From the NCBI GenBank assembly GCA_041743125.1, contig JBGTNK010000297.1:1-64000 (forward strand): a stretch of 64,000 nt of DNA, read 5' to 3'. Both the position numbers and the translations under genes were made by a program. This DNA comes from Terrimonas_B sp041743125 (lineage in GTDB: Bacteria > Bacteroidota > Bacteroidia > Chitinophagales > Chitinophagaceae). Under the pieces are notes generated by a model. That model did not search any database. It had not been told where the DNA came from and saw nothing but the letters and a program-made list of their open reading frames with translations. Positions 9,570-18,649 of the stretch are shown here, piece by piece (within the stretch, counting starts at the first letter, position 1; each line of letters starts with the position of its first letter).

Positions 9570-9885
9570 TATTAAAAAGCTGAAGAATAAATTAATATTT
9601 AATAATATTGAAAAATATTATCAGTACTTTTTTTGCTAAATGTCATTAGAAAAGGAAACAATTTCAAGCCATTTTTAACGATTACGGTAATTCTTACTGT
9701 TAATCATTTAAGTTGGGACATTCAAAATGCAGGTTGGTAGCAATCAATAGCCAGGTGGTTTGTAACACTTGCTTTCTGAAAGTTGAATGCAATTAAAGGA
9801 CAGTAAAAACAGATATACCGCACAACAGAAAAGTCCGGGTGGAACTTATTGTAAATAAACAAGTGAACTAAACGGGGGATAACAA
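9570..9885. other. intergenic region with a relic of a paralogous coding segment
   Basis: The first half is AT-rich with no visible gene. At 9824-9871 one frame reads NRKVRVELIVNKQVN then stop, which repeats a segment of the downstream CehA-like protein (see the repeat feature and finding). Confidence 0.5.
9827..9856 (+). repeat. short direct repeat of the downstream gene's own coding sequence
   Basis: Bases 9836-9856 are identical (21 nt) to 11998-12018 inside the following gene. In the same frame both encode RKVRVELIVN, with synonymous differences at the first three codons. Confidence 0.6.
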
Positions 9886-12336
9886 ATGATAAAGAAAATA
9901 CTTCATTTACTTGTTATCGGTGCTGCGAATCTACCTGTGCCATTATTTGCACAACACCCAACACATCATGCACCAACAACTCAGCACACCGTTACCGACG
10001 TAGAGCCACAACCTTTGCTGGCACAAGCTATCCGGCTGAAGGAAGCCTTGTCTTTTTTAGGAAGTTCTTTGTCGAAAGAAGATGAACGACGACTGATGGC
10101 TTTGCAGCTCCAGCCTCTTACAGCAGAAATACCAAAGCTTGTGCAGGATATACTCGATCCCTATTGCCTGGCGCTCATAAATATTAATCCTGAATCAAGA
10201 GTAAAGGTTTTAAGAGGAGCCGCGAAAGCAAAATTAATTCAAAATGGCTGGGTTAGTTATTTGGTAAAGGTAAATAATGAAGCAGGTGTTACCGCACAAT
10301 TGCAGGTACAAAGCCCTAATGCAGCTACTCCTTTATATGCACCTTCATTCAATTCCCGTGTTGATCCCAAAAAAAAACTTACTCCCGGACAAGTAGCCAA
10401 TCGTTTTCTTGAAATGCAACTATACCGGAACCGGCCAATGCTTCCCCATCTTTCGGGATTAAAACTGGAGTATGCGATTTTGCAGATTTATAGCAAAGAC
10501 GCCGGACAACGTGAAGTGGAGCTCGGCTTTAACGTAGGGCAGGGAACGCAGGATATTGGTTTCAGGAATACGATCAATATACTTTTTACCATTCCTCCAT
10601 CGGTAAAACTAACCATGCATATAAAAGATGATGACGGTTCGCCGGCAATGGCTTCATTTCTTATTACCGATGGTATCGAACGCCTTCTTGACGATAGCAT
10701 ACAAACTATATCGAATGCAGATATGCGCTTAGTAGCGGCCCAGCGTGATTTAAAATTCAATTTTTCATCTTTTGAGGGTTATAAGGTTCCTCCCACATTG
10801 ATAGGGATTTATCCATTACCTTCCAGGAGGGTCGCTGCATTTGATGAGTATCCGGATTTTTTCTTTCAGCCTCAGATTTACCGTTCCGACGGAGAACATG
10901 TGCAATTACCACCAGGCAAATACAATGTTACTTTCACCAGAGGTCCTGAATATATTGCCCAAAAGATTCACCTTGTGATTCCTGCCGGTGTAAAAGCACA
11001 TTCTGCATTCTTTCAATTAAAACGGTGGATAGATATGTCGAAACTTGGGTGGTTTAGCGCAGATCACCATGTTCATGCTGCCGGATGCAGTCATTACGAT
11101 AGTCCGGAAGAAGGTGTAAAGCCAGCGGATATGTTGAGACAGGCCATCGGTGAAAACCTGAATGTGGCTTCTTTATTGGCATGGGGCCCGAGCTGGTATC
11201 ACCAGAAGACTTTTTTTACCGGGCATGATGATCCTCTTTCAACTACAAAAAATATCATGCGCAATGATGTTGAAGTTTCAGGCTTTCCTTCCTCACATAC
11301 AGGACATATCGTGCTGTTAAGACTTAAGGAAGACGATTATCCCGGCACAACAAAAATTGAAGAATGGCCAAGCTGGGGTTTACCCGTTTTTAACTGGGCC
11401 AAATCACAAAATGCGGTCACCGGTTATGCGCATTCCGGTTGGGGCCTGGAGCCATCTAAACCAACAAAGCAATTGCCTAACTATATTCTACCCAAAATGG
11501 ATGGTATAGGAGCGAATGAATACATTGTTACCGTTACCCAAAATGTAGTTGATTTTTATAGTGCAGGCGATACCCCTGCTCCCTGGGAATTAAATATGTG
11601 GTATCATTCACTTAATTGTGGTTACACTACAAGGTTGAGCGGCGAAACAGATTTTCCATGCATATATGATGAGCGTATAGGAATGGCCAGAAGTTATTTT
11701 AAACCGGAAGGTAATCTCAGTTATGATAACTACGTTGAAGCAATCAAAAAAGGGCGGTCTTATATTTCTGAAGGAAACTCTCATATCATCAATTTTTCTG
11801 TAAATGGATTGGAAGCGGGTACAAATGAAAGCAGGTTAACCCTGAAAGGAAAGGAATCTGTAAAGATCACTGCAAGGGTTGTTGCTAACCTTTCTGAACA
11901 ACAGGATGAGTCAGGTGCAGCTATTGCTCAAAGTGCATTGACTGAGCAGCCCTACTGGAGTATTGAACGGGCACGTATCGGATCAACACGAAAGGTACGG
12001 GTGGAACTTATTGTAAATGGTGAATCCGTAGATACATCTGAAATCATCGCAGATGGCAAATGGAATGATGTATCATTTAATTACCCGGTTAATCGTTCTT
12101 CGTGGTTGGCATTAAGGGTGTATCCGAGTTCGCATACCAATCCGGTTTTTATATTGATCGATGATAATCCAATTCGTGAACGCCGAAGCGCAGAATGGTG
12201 CGTGAAGGCAGTAAACCAATGCTGGAAAATGAAACGGGTTAATATACGTCCCCAGGAACTTGCTGACGCGGAGGCCGTATATGATAAAGCCCGTAAGATT
12301 TATGAGAAGATTATTCAAGACTCTTCAGAAAAGTAA
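9886..12336 (+). CDS. CehA/McbA-like PHP-domain metallohydrolase, secreted
   Basis: This 816-residue exported protein has a signal peptide (about 1-23, ending PVPLFAQ). A long N-terminal beta-rich part (about 60-370) is followed by the PHP-type metal-binding segment beginning WFSADHHVHAAGCSHYDSP at about residue 385. Later histidines and acids sit in GYAHSGWG and SGETDFPCIYDERIG, as in the CehA/McbA family of metal-dependent hydrolases. The C-terminal region (from about 660) looks like an added beta-sandwich. Family members hydrolyse carbamates or other esters, but the native substrate in Bacteroidota is unknown. It stands alone and is followed by a dead transposase. Confidence 0.85.
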   Translation: MIKKILHLLVIGAANLPVPLFAQHPTHHAPTTQHTVTDVEPQPLLAQAIRLKEALSFLGSSLSKEDERRLMALQLQPLTAEIPKLVQDILDPYCLALININPESRVKVLRGAAKAKLIQNGWVSYLVKVNNEAGVTAQLQVQSPNAATPLYAPSFNSRVDPKKKLTPGQVANRFLEMQLYRNRPMLPHLSGLKLEYAILQIYSKDAGQREVELGFNVGQGTQDIGFRNTINILFTIPPSVKLTMHIKDDDGSPAMASFLITDGIERLLDDSIQTISNADMRLVAAQRDLKFNFSSFEGYKVPPTLIGIYPLPSRRVAAFDEYPDFFFQPQIYRSDGEHVQLPPGKYNVTFTRGPEYIAQKIHLVIPAGVKAHSAFFQLKRWIDMSKLGWFSADHHVHAAGCSHYDSPEEGVKPADMLRQAIGENLNVASLLAWGPSWYHQKTFFTGHDDPLSTTKNIMRNDVEVSGFPSSHTGHIVLLRLKEDDYPGTTKIEEWPSWGLPVFNWAKSQNAVTGYAHSGWGLEPSKPTKQLPNYILPKMDGIGANEYIVTVTQNVVDFYSAGDTPAPWELNMWYHSLNCGYTTRLSGETDFPCIYDERIGMARSYFKPEGNLSYDNYVEAIKKGRSYISEGNSHIINFSVNGLEAGTNESRLTLKGKESVKITARVVANLSEQQDESGAAIAQSALTEQPYWSIERARIGSTRKVRVELIVNGESVDTSEIIADGKWNDVSFNYPVNRSSWLALRVYPSSHTNPVFILIDDNPIRERRSAEWCVKAVNQCWKMKRVNIRPQELADAEAVYDKARKIYEKIIQDSSEK
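11998..12018 (+). repeat. second copy of the 21-nt direct repeat
   Basis: This is inside the CehA-like gene and is identical to 9836-9856. Confidence 0.6.
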
Positions 12337-12548
12337 TTTAAAACATAGAAAATAATAAAACAACAGGCGGTTTACTGTTATGCTGGCTTAAGAATTTATC
12401 TTCAAAGTTACCGTTAATCTGCTGCAATCCGGGCTTAAGGATCACAAAATACGAACACAGCAAACACAGTCGGTGTATGTAGTATAATTAAATCGAATTA
12501 TTGTTTGCGAATTATATAACGATTTTATTTTTTACTGCGGCCTATTTG
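12337..12548. other. intergenic region between the metallohydrolase and the IS remnant
   Basis: AT-rich sequence in which I see no gene, terminator or clear inverted repeat that would mark an insertion-sequence end. Confidence 0.5.
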
Positions 12549-13256
12549 TTAAATGGCTTCACTGCGATAAGCACTGGCAGCATGAACAGGGTGGCCGCTA
12601 TGTTCTTTGTTGCTTTATATTTATCTATCACCTCGCTGTCATGTATATTGGCCGTGATGGCGTTATAGCCGGTGATGAGTTTGGTCTTACTATCGGCCTT
12701 TATATGGTTTTTGTAACCAAAATAAATCTTTCCCATTGTGCGTTACCCACTGTGCATCGGTGTCTTTCTGGCACAGTTTATTTTCGTTCCAGTCTTCGGG
12801 TATAGTTCCTTCTTTGAGTTCTTTATTTTCATCCCGGCTATTGCGTTGCACAGGCACTTCTATAATAGAGGCATCTACTAATTTGCCTGTGTGTACTATG
12901 ATCCCGCCTTTATCTACCTGCTTATCGAGATAGCTGAATAATTTCTCTGCCATACCACCGGCAGTAGGTTTATCCGGGAATAGCCAAATCGTTTTGGCAT
13001 CCGGTACCGGATCGTTAATACCCAGCCCTAAAAACGCATAAAACTCAAACGGTCTAATATGGCATCCTCTATTGTATCATCGCTCAGGTTATAATATCGC
13101 TGCAGAATAAGCACATTAAACATCAGCACATAGTCATTTGCCGGACGGCCCCCTTTGCTACGGTCAACTTCCTTATCAAAAAATTGCCGGGAGTTTGGCG
13201 GAAAAATTCAAAATCAATATGACTATTCAACCGCTCTAACGGGTCTTGCTTATGAC
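12549..13256 (-). pseudogene. degenerate IS5-family transposase
   Basis: On the minus strand fragments of one transposase lie in order but in different frames. They are HKQDPLERLNSHIDFEFFRQTP, then DRSKGGRPANDYVLMFNVL and LQRYYNLSDDTIEDAILDRLSF, then YAFLGLGINDPVPDAKTIWLF and MAEKLFSYLDKQVDKGG, then KIYFGYKNHIKAD, and finally SGHPVHAASAYRSEAI followed by a stop. This order matches the DUF772 N-terminal domain and DDE core of IS5-type transposases. At least four frame changes are needed, two of them in A/T runs (near 13178-13183 and 13040-13043). The last part of the catalytic domain, including the expected distal glutamate, is missing. No terminal inverted repeats are seen, so the element is dead and probably old. 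Confidence 0.85.
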
Positions 13257-13329
13257 ATAATTATTGTTTTACATCATACAACTGTTTATACTAAAACATT
13301 GCTTCGTAACTTAGTTTTTAGAAACACCC

Positions 13330-13734
13330 TTAATCCAAAAAACGGTCTCTTACTTCCTTTGTTGGTATCATACACGTTTCCTTTTTACCAAACCACTTAT
13401 ACCGGTTTCTCGCAATCCACTTATAAATGGGCTGTCTTAAAAAATTGGGAACAATATGGAAGGCATATAAAGCTTTTGCAGGCCACTGAAGATAACCAGC
13501 TATTTTAATGGCGGCATCTGAATATGTATATACTTTTCCCTGATCTAAAAATATAACACTGTCAATGTCTGAAGAAATATTATATTTTTCTTTTAAAGAA
13601 ATTCCAGATGCGGATTGTAGCGGGGAAAATTTCAAAACAGCTTTTTTATCGTAACGGATAGCAAAATTTACCATGGAGTTACAATAATTACAAACCCCGT
13701 CAAACAATACAATTTTATCGTCAGGTATATTCAT
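13330..13734 (-). CDS. DCC family thiol-disulfide oxidoreductase (DUF393)
   Basis: This 134-residue protein has the DCC hallmark at its N terminus, VLFDGVCNYCNSMVNF, a CxxC redox motif. It also shows the later family features IFLDQGKVYTYSDAAIKI and the C-terminal tryptophan/tyrosine-rich stretch YKWIARNRYKWFGK. Family members are predicted thiol-disulfide oxidoreductases of unknown partner. The start codon is immediately preceded by the yebC terminator, leaving no room for a promoter between them. The protein ends at a normal length, beside the IS remnant. Confidence 0.9.
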   Translation of the reverse strand: MNIPDDKIVLFDGVCNYCNSMVNFAIRYDKKAVLKFSPLQSASGISLKEKYNISSDIDSVIFLDQGKVYTYSDAAIKIAGYLQWPAKALYAFHIVPNFLRQPIYKWIARNRYKWFGKKETCMIPTKEVRDRFLD

Positions 13735-13768
13735 AAAAAAAGACCAACCTGGCCGTTGGTCTTTGTAA
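13735..13768 (-). terminator. terminator of yebC, abutting the next start codon
   Basis: The perfect 10-bp stem AAAGACCAAC/GTTGGTCTTT with a 6 nt loop is followed on the minus strand by a T run that touches the ATG of the DCC gene at 13734. Confidence 0.85.
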
Positions 13769-13783
13769 AGTTATTGAAATAGT

Positions 13784-14506
13784 TTATCCCATATTATGAA
13801 ACACTTTCTGAACATCTTCATCCTGTTCCAACCGGTCAATCAGTTTGCTTACATCTTCAGCCTGTTCATCATTAACAGGAACGGACACGGTTGGTATCCA
13901 TTCTAATTCCGCACTGATAGGATTTATTTTTTTTTCTTCCAATGCATTTTGCATATTGCCAAAATCTGTAAAACCACAACGAACAACTAAAATGTCTTCT
14001 CCATTTTCTCCATTGCCTTCACCCAGTTCCTGGAGTCCAAAATCAATCAGTTCCAGTTCAAGTTCTTCGGCATTCAGTCCTTCGGGCTTTAATTTAAATA
14101 CACCCAGCTTATTAAACTGAAAGGCCACACTTCCACTGTTACCCATCGATCCTCCACTTTTGGTAAAATGCGATTTTACATTCGCCACCGTTCTTACATG
14201 GTTATCCGTTGCCGTTTCTACAAGTACAGCAACGCCATGAGGAGCATATCCTTCGTATAGAATTTCATCATAGTTTACAAGTTCTTTTCCCTGTGCTCTT
14301 TTAATAGCAGCTTCTACCCGGTCTTTAGGCATACCTACACTGCGGGCATTCTGAAAACAACGGCGAAGCGCAGCATTTGAATTGGGATCAGGGCCTGCTG
14401 CTTTTACAGCAATTACTATTTCTTTACCAATACGGGTAAAGTTCTTTGCCATTTTATCCCAGCGGGCAAACATGGACGACTTACGAACTTCAAAAATCCT
14501 TCCCAT
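13784..14506 (-). CDS. yebC: YebC/PmpR family DNA-binding transcriptional regulator or translation factor
   Basis: This 240-residue protein is full length for the YebC family. It begins MGRIFEVRKSSMFARWDKMAKNFTRIGKEI, the Bacteroidota variant of the usual AGHSKWxNIKHRK start. It carries GRIGKEI-type and DNAALRRCFQNARSVGMPKDRVEAAIKRA-type segments, then YEGYAPHGVAVLVE and TDNHVRTVANVKSHFTKSGGSMGNSGSVAFQF, which are the most conserved family regions. Members have been described as transcription regulators and as ribosome-rescue or polyproline-stall factors, so the role here is not settled. It has its own promoter-like element and terminator and is monocistronic. Confidence 0.95.
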   Translation of the reverse strand: MGRIFEVRKSSMFARWDKMAKNFTRIGKEIVIAVKAAGPDPNSNAALRRCFQNARSVGMPKDRVEAAIKRAQGKELVNYDEILYEGYAPHGVAVLVETATDNHVRTVANVKSHFTKSGGSMGNSGSVAFQFNKLGVFKLKPEGLNAEELELELIDFGLQELGEGNGENGEDILVVRCGFTDFGNMQNALEEKKINPISAELEWIPTVSVPVNDEQAEDVSKLIDRLEQDEDVQKVFHNMG

Positions 14507-14548
14507 CGTGAAATTTTATATGTTTTTTGTTTTTGATAAGTTGGGCTG

Positions 14549-14556
14549 CAAATTTA
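14549..14556 (-). promoter_or_regulatory. TAnnTTTG -7 element before yebC
   Basis: The minus-strand TAAATTTG lies about 43 nt before the yebC ATG and just after the terminator of the permease gene. Confidence 0.45.
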
Positions 14557-14566
14557 AGATAATGAT

Positions 14567-14601
14567 AATAAAACAGGCGACACTTTAATCAGCGCCGCCT
14601 G
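14567..14601 (-). terminator. terminator after the amino-acid permease
   Basis: On the minus strand CAGGCGGCGCT - gattaa - AGTGTCGCCTG forms an 11-bp stem with two G-U pairs, followed by TTTTATT. It is 19 nt past the permease stop. Confidence 0.8.
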
Positions 14602-14619
14602 CCATTATATAAATTACTT

Positions 14620-16290
14620 TTAATAGCCTCTGTCAGAGGAAAGTTTTTTTATGAAAAAGAATAAGTGAATAGCTGCAAAGATCAGGGAAATATAAAGTAA
14701 GGTCCTGTCTTCGTCAAAACCCACGGAAAGCTGGTGGAGCAGTCCTACAATAATTAATAATCCTGTTAGTGAAAGCCCGGTGATATTGGCGATCCTCATT
14801 CCTTTCCTGGTAAGGGTTCCATCTCCCAAATGACTGTGTTTGGCACCATACACCAGGTAAATGTCAAGTCCTATAAGCATCCAAACCAATAAACGTATCC
14901 AAGTATCCATCGGGAGAAATACCATCATAAACAGGCAAACTGCCACACCAAGGATTGGAACCAGCGGAACAAATGGTGTTCGGAATGCCCTTGGTAAATC
15001 CGGCATTTTTTTCCGCATTACTAATATACCTACACATACAAGAATAAATGCGAATAATGTTCCGATACTTGTCATCTCTCCAACAACCCTTGCCGGAACA
15101 AAAGCAGCAAAGAGACTAACAAATAACATAAATAATAAATTACTTCTGGCAGGCGTATGAGTTTTAGGATTAATAGTAGAGAATACTTTTGGTATCAGGC
15201 CATCTTTACTCATGCTAAAGAAAACACGGCTTTGTCCCATCAGCATTACCAATATAACCGAAGAATAGCCGGCGAGGATGGCAACAACAATAGCCCTGTT
15301 AAGCCAGGGGTAATCTGGCCGCACTATTCCATCTGCACCTGCCTGTCCCATGTGTTCAATAGCAACATACACTGGCGCTATAGCGTCCTTGCTGTCCTTA
15401 CCAAGGAAGGTTGTGTAATTAGTTACCCCCGTCATTACATGGGCAAAAAGAATGTAAAGAACAGTGCAAATAGCCAGTGACCCCAGGATGCCGATCGGCA
15501 TGTTTCTTCTTGGATTTTTGGTTTCCTGCGCAGCCGTACTTACAGCATCAAATCCAATATAGGCAAAGAAAACGATAGCAGCTGCCCTGATAACCCCTCC
15601 AAATCCATTATTAAAAAAATTCTCGTGGCCGGGTTCGGTAGCTGGAATGAAATAAGGATTGTAATTACTTGTTTGAATGTATCGCCAGCCTAAAATAATA
15701 AAAATCAAAACGACGGAAACTTTGAGTGTTACAATGATCGCATTAACGAATGCACTTTCCTTGGTTCCTTTAATTAATAATAAACTCATTAAAACAATAA
15801 TGAAAACGGCGGGGAGGTTGATCAACCCATTGTCCCATGGGCCTGCCGTAAGTTCATTGGGTAAATGGATATCAAATCCCGCGAGAAACTTTACCAGATA
15901 GCCGCTCCAACTAATTCCAACGGTGGCTGCGCCAACCGCATATTCCAATACAAGATCCCACCCAATAATCCAGGCTAAAAATTCACCCATTGTTGCGTAA
16001 CTGTAAGTATATGCACTACCAGCAACTGGAATCATAGATGCAAATTCCGCATAGCAAAGACCGGCAAACAAACAACCCAAACCTGCTACAATAAAAGAAA
16101 TTGTAATGGCAGGTCCTGCATGATTAGCTGCTGCCATACCAGTAATAGAGAATAAACCTGCACCTATGATGGCGCCGATGCCTAAGGCCACCAGGCCGCC
16201 TGCTCCTAAAGTTCTTTTCAACGTGTGAATGCCCGTTTCTTCCGCCTCATTCATCAAGGCATTCATTGGCTTTCTGACAAATAAACTCAT
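14620..16290 (-). CDS. APC family amino-acid permease
   Basis: This 556-residue integral membrane transporter of the amino acid-polyamine-organocation superfamily is of the cationic amino-acid permease (CAT/YfnA) type. The diagnostic first helix LGAGGLVALGIGAIIGAGLFSITG is present at about residues 28-50, then FAYIGFDAVSTAAQETKNPRRNMPIGI in helix 6. About 12 to 14 hydrophobic helices follow one another to the C terminus, with a short C-terminal tail KKLSSDRGY. Substrate cannot be stated from sequence. It is divergent from the symporter gene at 16472 and ends in a strong terminator, so it is a single-gene unit. Confidence 0.93.
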   Translation of the reverse strand: MSLFVRKPMNALMNEAEETGIHTLKRTLGAGGLVALGIGAIIGAGLFSITGMAAANHAGPAITISFIVAGLGCLFAGLCYAEFASMIPVAGSAYTYSYATMGEFLAWIIGWDLVLEYAVGAATVGISWSGYLVKFLAGFDIHLPNELTAGPWDNGLINLPAVFIIVLMSLLLIKGTKESAFVNAIIVTLKVSVVLIFIILGWRYIQTSNYNPYFIPATEPGHENFFNNGFGGVIRAAAIVFFAYIGFDAVSTAAQETKNPRRNMPIGILGSLAICTVLYILFAHVMTGVTNYTTFLGKDSKDAIAPVYVAIEHMGQAGADGIVRPDYPWLNRAIVVAILAGYSSVILVMLMGQSRVFFSMSKDGLIPKVFSTINPKTHTPARSNLLFMLFVSLFAAFVPARVVGEMTSIGTLFAFILVCVGILVMRKKMPDLPRAFRTPFVPLVPILGVAVCLFMMVFLPMDTWIRLLVWMLIGLDIYLVYGAKHSHLGDGTLTRKGMRIANITGLSLTGLLIIVGLLHQLSVGFDEDRTLLYISLIFAAIHLFFFIKKLSSDRGY

Positions 16291-16441
16291 AAATTAATTA
16301 GTTATATTTTGGAATATCCGGAAGGAGATGTTTATAAGCAAGCTGAAAATAGTGATTTCCACCAAAAATGAACAAAAAGATTTATTATTCGTTTACCGGA
16401 AACAGTATTTTGCAATTCATAAATATTTGAAAGTAAAACTT

Positions 16442-16449
16442 TAGTTTTG
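16442..16449 (+). promoter_or_regulatory. TAnnTTTG element before the DAACS symporter
   Basis: TAGTTTTG lies 22 nt before the ATG. There is no TTG at the expected 19-nt spacing. Confidence 0.4.
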
Positions 16450-16471
16450 AAAACTTACTACAGCACCTTAT

Positions 16472-17872
16472 ATGAATAAACGCAAGGCCGGATTGCTTTC
16501 TCTTATTTTGTTTACGATAGTCGCAATTCTCCACTTTTTATATTTTGAAAAATGGGCACCGGTCAGCGGTGATCTGCTTATCATTTCCCGATGGATCTTT
16601 ATTGGGTCGCTGATATTATTTGCATTATTTAAAAGATCGTTGACCACCTGGATACTTGTTTCTATGGCCATTGGTGTTGAGATAGGGCTTGACTTCCCGG
16701 CCTTTTCCCAAAATCTTCAATTTCTAAGTAAAATATTCCTTCGGTTAGTAAAAACAATTGTGGCTCCTTTATTATTTGCAACGCTTGTTGTTGGAATTGC
16801 CAGCCATTCAGATTTGAAACAAGTGGGCAGGATGGGCTGGAAATCACTTTTATATTTTGAGATAGTTACCACGATAGCCCTGGTCATTGGTTTAGTCTTT
16901 ATTAATATTACCAAAGCGGGTGTGGGAATAGTGGTGCCGGATGACCTATTACAAGAATTGCCACAGGCCAAAGTGAGAACATGGCAGGATCATATTATTG
17001 ATATATTCCCTGAAAACATCATTAAATCCGTATATGAGGGAAATGTATTACCCATTGTTGTTTTCAGTGTAGTATTTGGTATTGCCCTGGCCTTGTTAAA
17101 TGAAAGAAAGAAAAGACCAATGCTTGAATTTGCAGAAAGCCTGGCAGAAGCCATGTTTAAGTTTACTAATATCATCATGTACTTTGCTCCTTTTGGAGTA
17201 GGGGCAGCTATAGCCGTTACCGTCGGCCATTTAGGAATAGATATCCTAAAGAATCTTGCTCTTTTATTGATAACCTTATACCTGGCATTAATATCTTTTA
17301 TATTACTTATTCTTTTACCTATAGCTTTATGGGTAGCTAAAGTGCCGCTGTTAAAATTTATCCAGGCCATCAAAGAACCCGTGTCCATTGCGTTTGCAAC
17401 AACCAGTTCTGATTCTGCCTTGCCGAAAGCACTTGAAAATATGGAAAGGTTTGGTGTTCCCAGGAAGATTGTATCATTTGTAATTCCTACCGGTTATACA
17501 TTCAATTTAGATGGCACTACATTATACCTGTCATTAGCATCTATATTTGTAGCACAGGCGGCCGGAATGAACCTGTCTTTTGGAGCGCAATTGCTTATAG
17601 GCCTTACTTTAATGTTAACCAGCAAAGGAGTAGCAGCTGTACCCAGAGCGTCGTTGGTAATATTAATAGCAACTGCAAGTACTTTTAATTTTCCTTTATG
17701 GCCTATAATGGCAATATATGGAATTGACGAATTAATGGATATGGCCCGTACCTCTGTCAACGTTATTGGTAACACACTGGCAAGTTGTGTTATTGCAAGA
17801 TGGGAAGGAGAATTTGATGACGAAAAAGCGTTAGCCTTTAGTGAAAAGGCTTCAGATGCTATTCTGGAATAA
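16472..17872 (+). CDS. dicarboxylate/amino acid:cation symporter (DAACS)
   Basis: This 466-residue membrane protein of the GltP/DctA family imports dicarboxylates or acidic amino acids with protons or sodium. Family motifs are clear. FLRLVKTIVAPLLFATLVVGIASH is in helix 3, the serine-rich re-entrant loop reads IAFATTSSDSALPKALENM, PTGYTFNLDGTTLYL is in helix 7, and TSKGVAAVPRASLVIL is followed by MDMARTSVNVIGNTLASCVIARWEGE at the substrate and cation site. The N terminus has two extra hydrophobic segments before the conserved core. It is the first gene of a rightward membrane-protein cluster with DedA and an MFS protein. Confidence 0.94.
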   Translation: MNKRKAGLLSLILFTIVAILHFLYFEKWAPVSGDLLIISRWIFIGSLILFALFKRSLTTWILVSMAIGVEIGLDFPAFSQNLQFLSKIFLRLVKTIVAPLLFATLVVGIASHSDLKQVGRMGWKSLLYFEIVTTIALVIGLVFINITKAGVGIVVPDDLLQELPQAKVRTWQDHIIDIFPENIIKSVYEGNVLPIVVFSVVFGIALALLNERKKRPMLEFAESLAEAMFKFTNIIMYFAPFGVGAAIAVTVGHLGIDILKNLALLLITLYLALISFILLILLPIALWVAKVPLLKFIQAIKEPVSIAFATTSSDSALPKALENMERFGVPRKIVSFVIPTGYTFNLDGTTLYLSLASIFVAQAAGMNLSFGAQLLIGLTLMLTSKGVAAVPRASLVILIATASTFNFPLWPIMAIYGIDELMDMARTSVNVIGNTLASCVIARWEGEFDDEKALAFSEKASDAILE

Positions 17873-17912
17873 TATTAGAATTGTAATGATTTAAAAAGAG
17901 ATTTGAATTAAC

Positions 17913-18644
17913 ATGGAAAGCTTATTACATATTTATCTGCTGCAAAACGGTGGAATTATTCAGCAGTTTATTACCTGGATTATCGAAAATGGAGGATTGT
18001 ATTTTTTATTGTTTGTTGTATTTGCAGAAACGGGGCTTTTTGTAGGTTTTTTTTTACCCGGAGATTCTCTTCTATTTGCAGCGGGCATCTTTATGGGCCG
18101 CCTGGTGAATGAACTTGCGGGGCTACCCCCAGAAACGCAGCAGCCTTTTGGCTTCTACCATCTCCTTATCATATTGATGGTTATCGTGGCATCTGTTCTC
18201 GGAAATTTTGCCGGGTATTGGTTTGGTAATAAGGCTGGTCCTTTGTTATTTGAAAGAAAGGACACCTGGATCTTTAAAAAGAAACACCTGTTTAAGGCAA
18301 AAGATTTTTATGATCATTATGGCAAGGCTACTATTTTTCTAGCCAAGTTTCTTCCTATCATCCGCACATTTGCTCCTATAGTAGCCGGCATTGTGAAAAT
18401 GTCAAAGCCTCATTTTGTTTTTTATAATATTGCGGGAAGCATTGCCTGGGTTTGTTCTATGATGCTGGGCGGGTTTTTTCTTCAAACCTGGGTAGAAAAG
18501 GAGTTTGGTTTGAGTTTGAAAGATCACATTGAGGCCATCACTATCATCATAATTGTGGTTACTACATTACCAGTATTGTATAAATTATTCTTCGCAAAGA
18601 AGAAAGTTATTCCACCTTCAGCAGATACCAATATAAAATCATAA
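17913..18644 (+). CDS. DedA family membrane protein
   Basis: This 243-residue polytopic membrane protein has a SNARE-associated/VTT domain. It contains FAETGLFVGFFLPGDSLLFAAG (about 37-58), the glycine-rich NFAGYWFGNKAGP, and the family motif FLAKFLPIIRTFAPIVAGIVKM with the conserved arginine. The C-terminal helix IEAITIIIIVVTTLPVLYKLFF is followed by a basic tail. DedA proteins are linked to membrane lipid (undecaprenyl phosphate and phospholipid) scrambling or recycling. It starts 40 nt after the symporter and ends 5 nt before the MFS gene, so cotranscription is likely. Confidence 0.93.
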   Translation: MESLLHIYLLQNGGIIQQFITWIIENGGLYFLLFVVFAETGLFVGFFLPGDSLLFAAGIFMGRLVNELAGLPPETQQPFGFYHLLIILMVIVASVLGNFAGYWFGNKAGPLLFERKDTWIFKKKHLFKAKDFYDHYGKATIFLAKFLPIIRTFAPIVAGIVKMSKPHFVFYNIAGSIAWVCSMMLGGFFLQTWVEKEFGLSLKDHIEAITIIIIVVTTLPVLYKLFFAKKKVIPPSADTNIKS

Positions 18645-18649
18645 CGCTT

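Noticed and set aside
12736..12933. Plus-strand open frame across the transposase remnant
   Set aside because: It is a shadow of the minus-strand transposase sequence with no independent protein-like features.
12480..13275. Similar AATTATTGTTT strings on both sides of the IS5 remnant as terminal repeats
   Set aside because: They are in direct, not inverted, orientation and AT-rich, so they do not mark IS ends.
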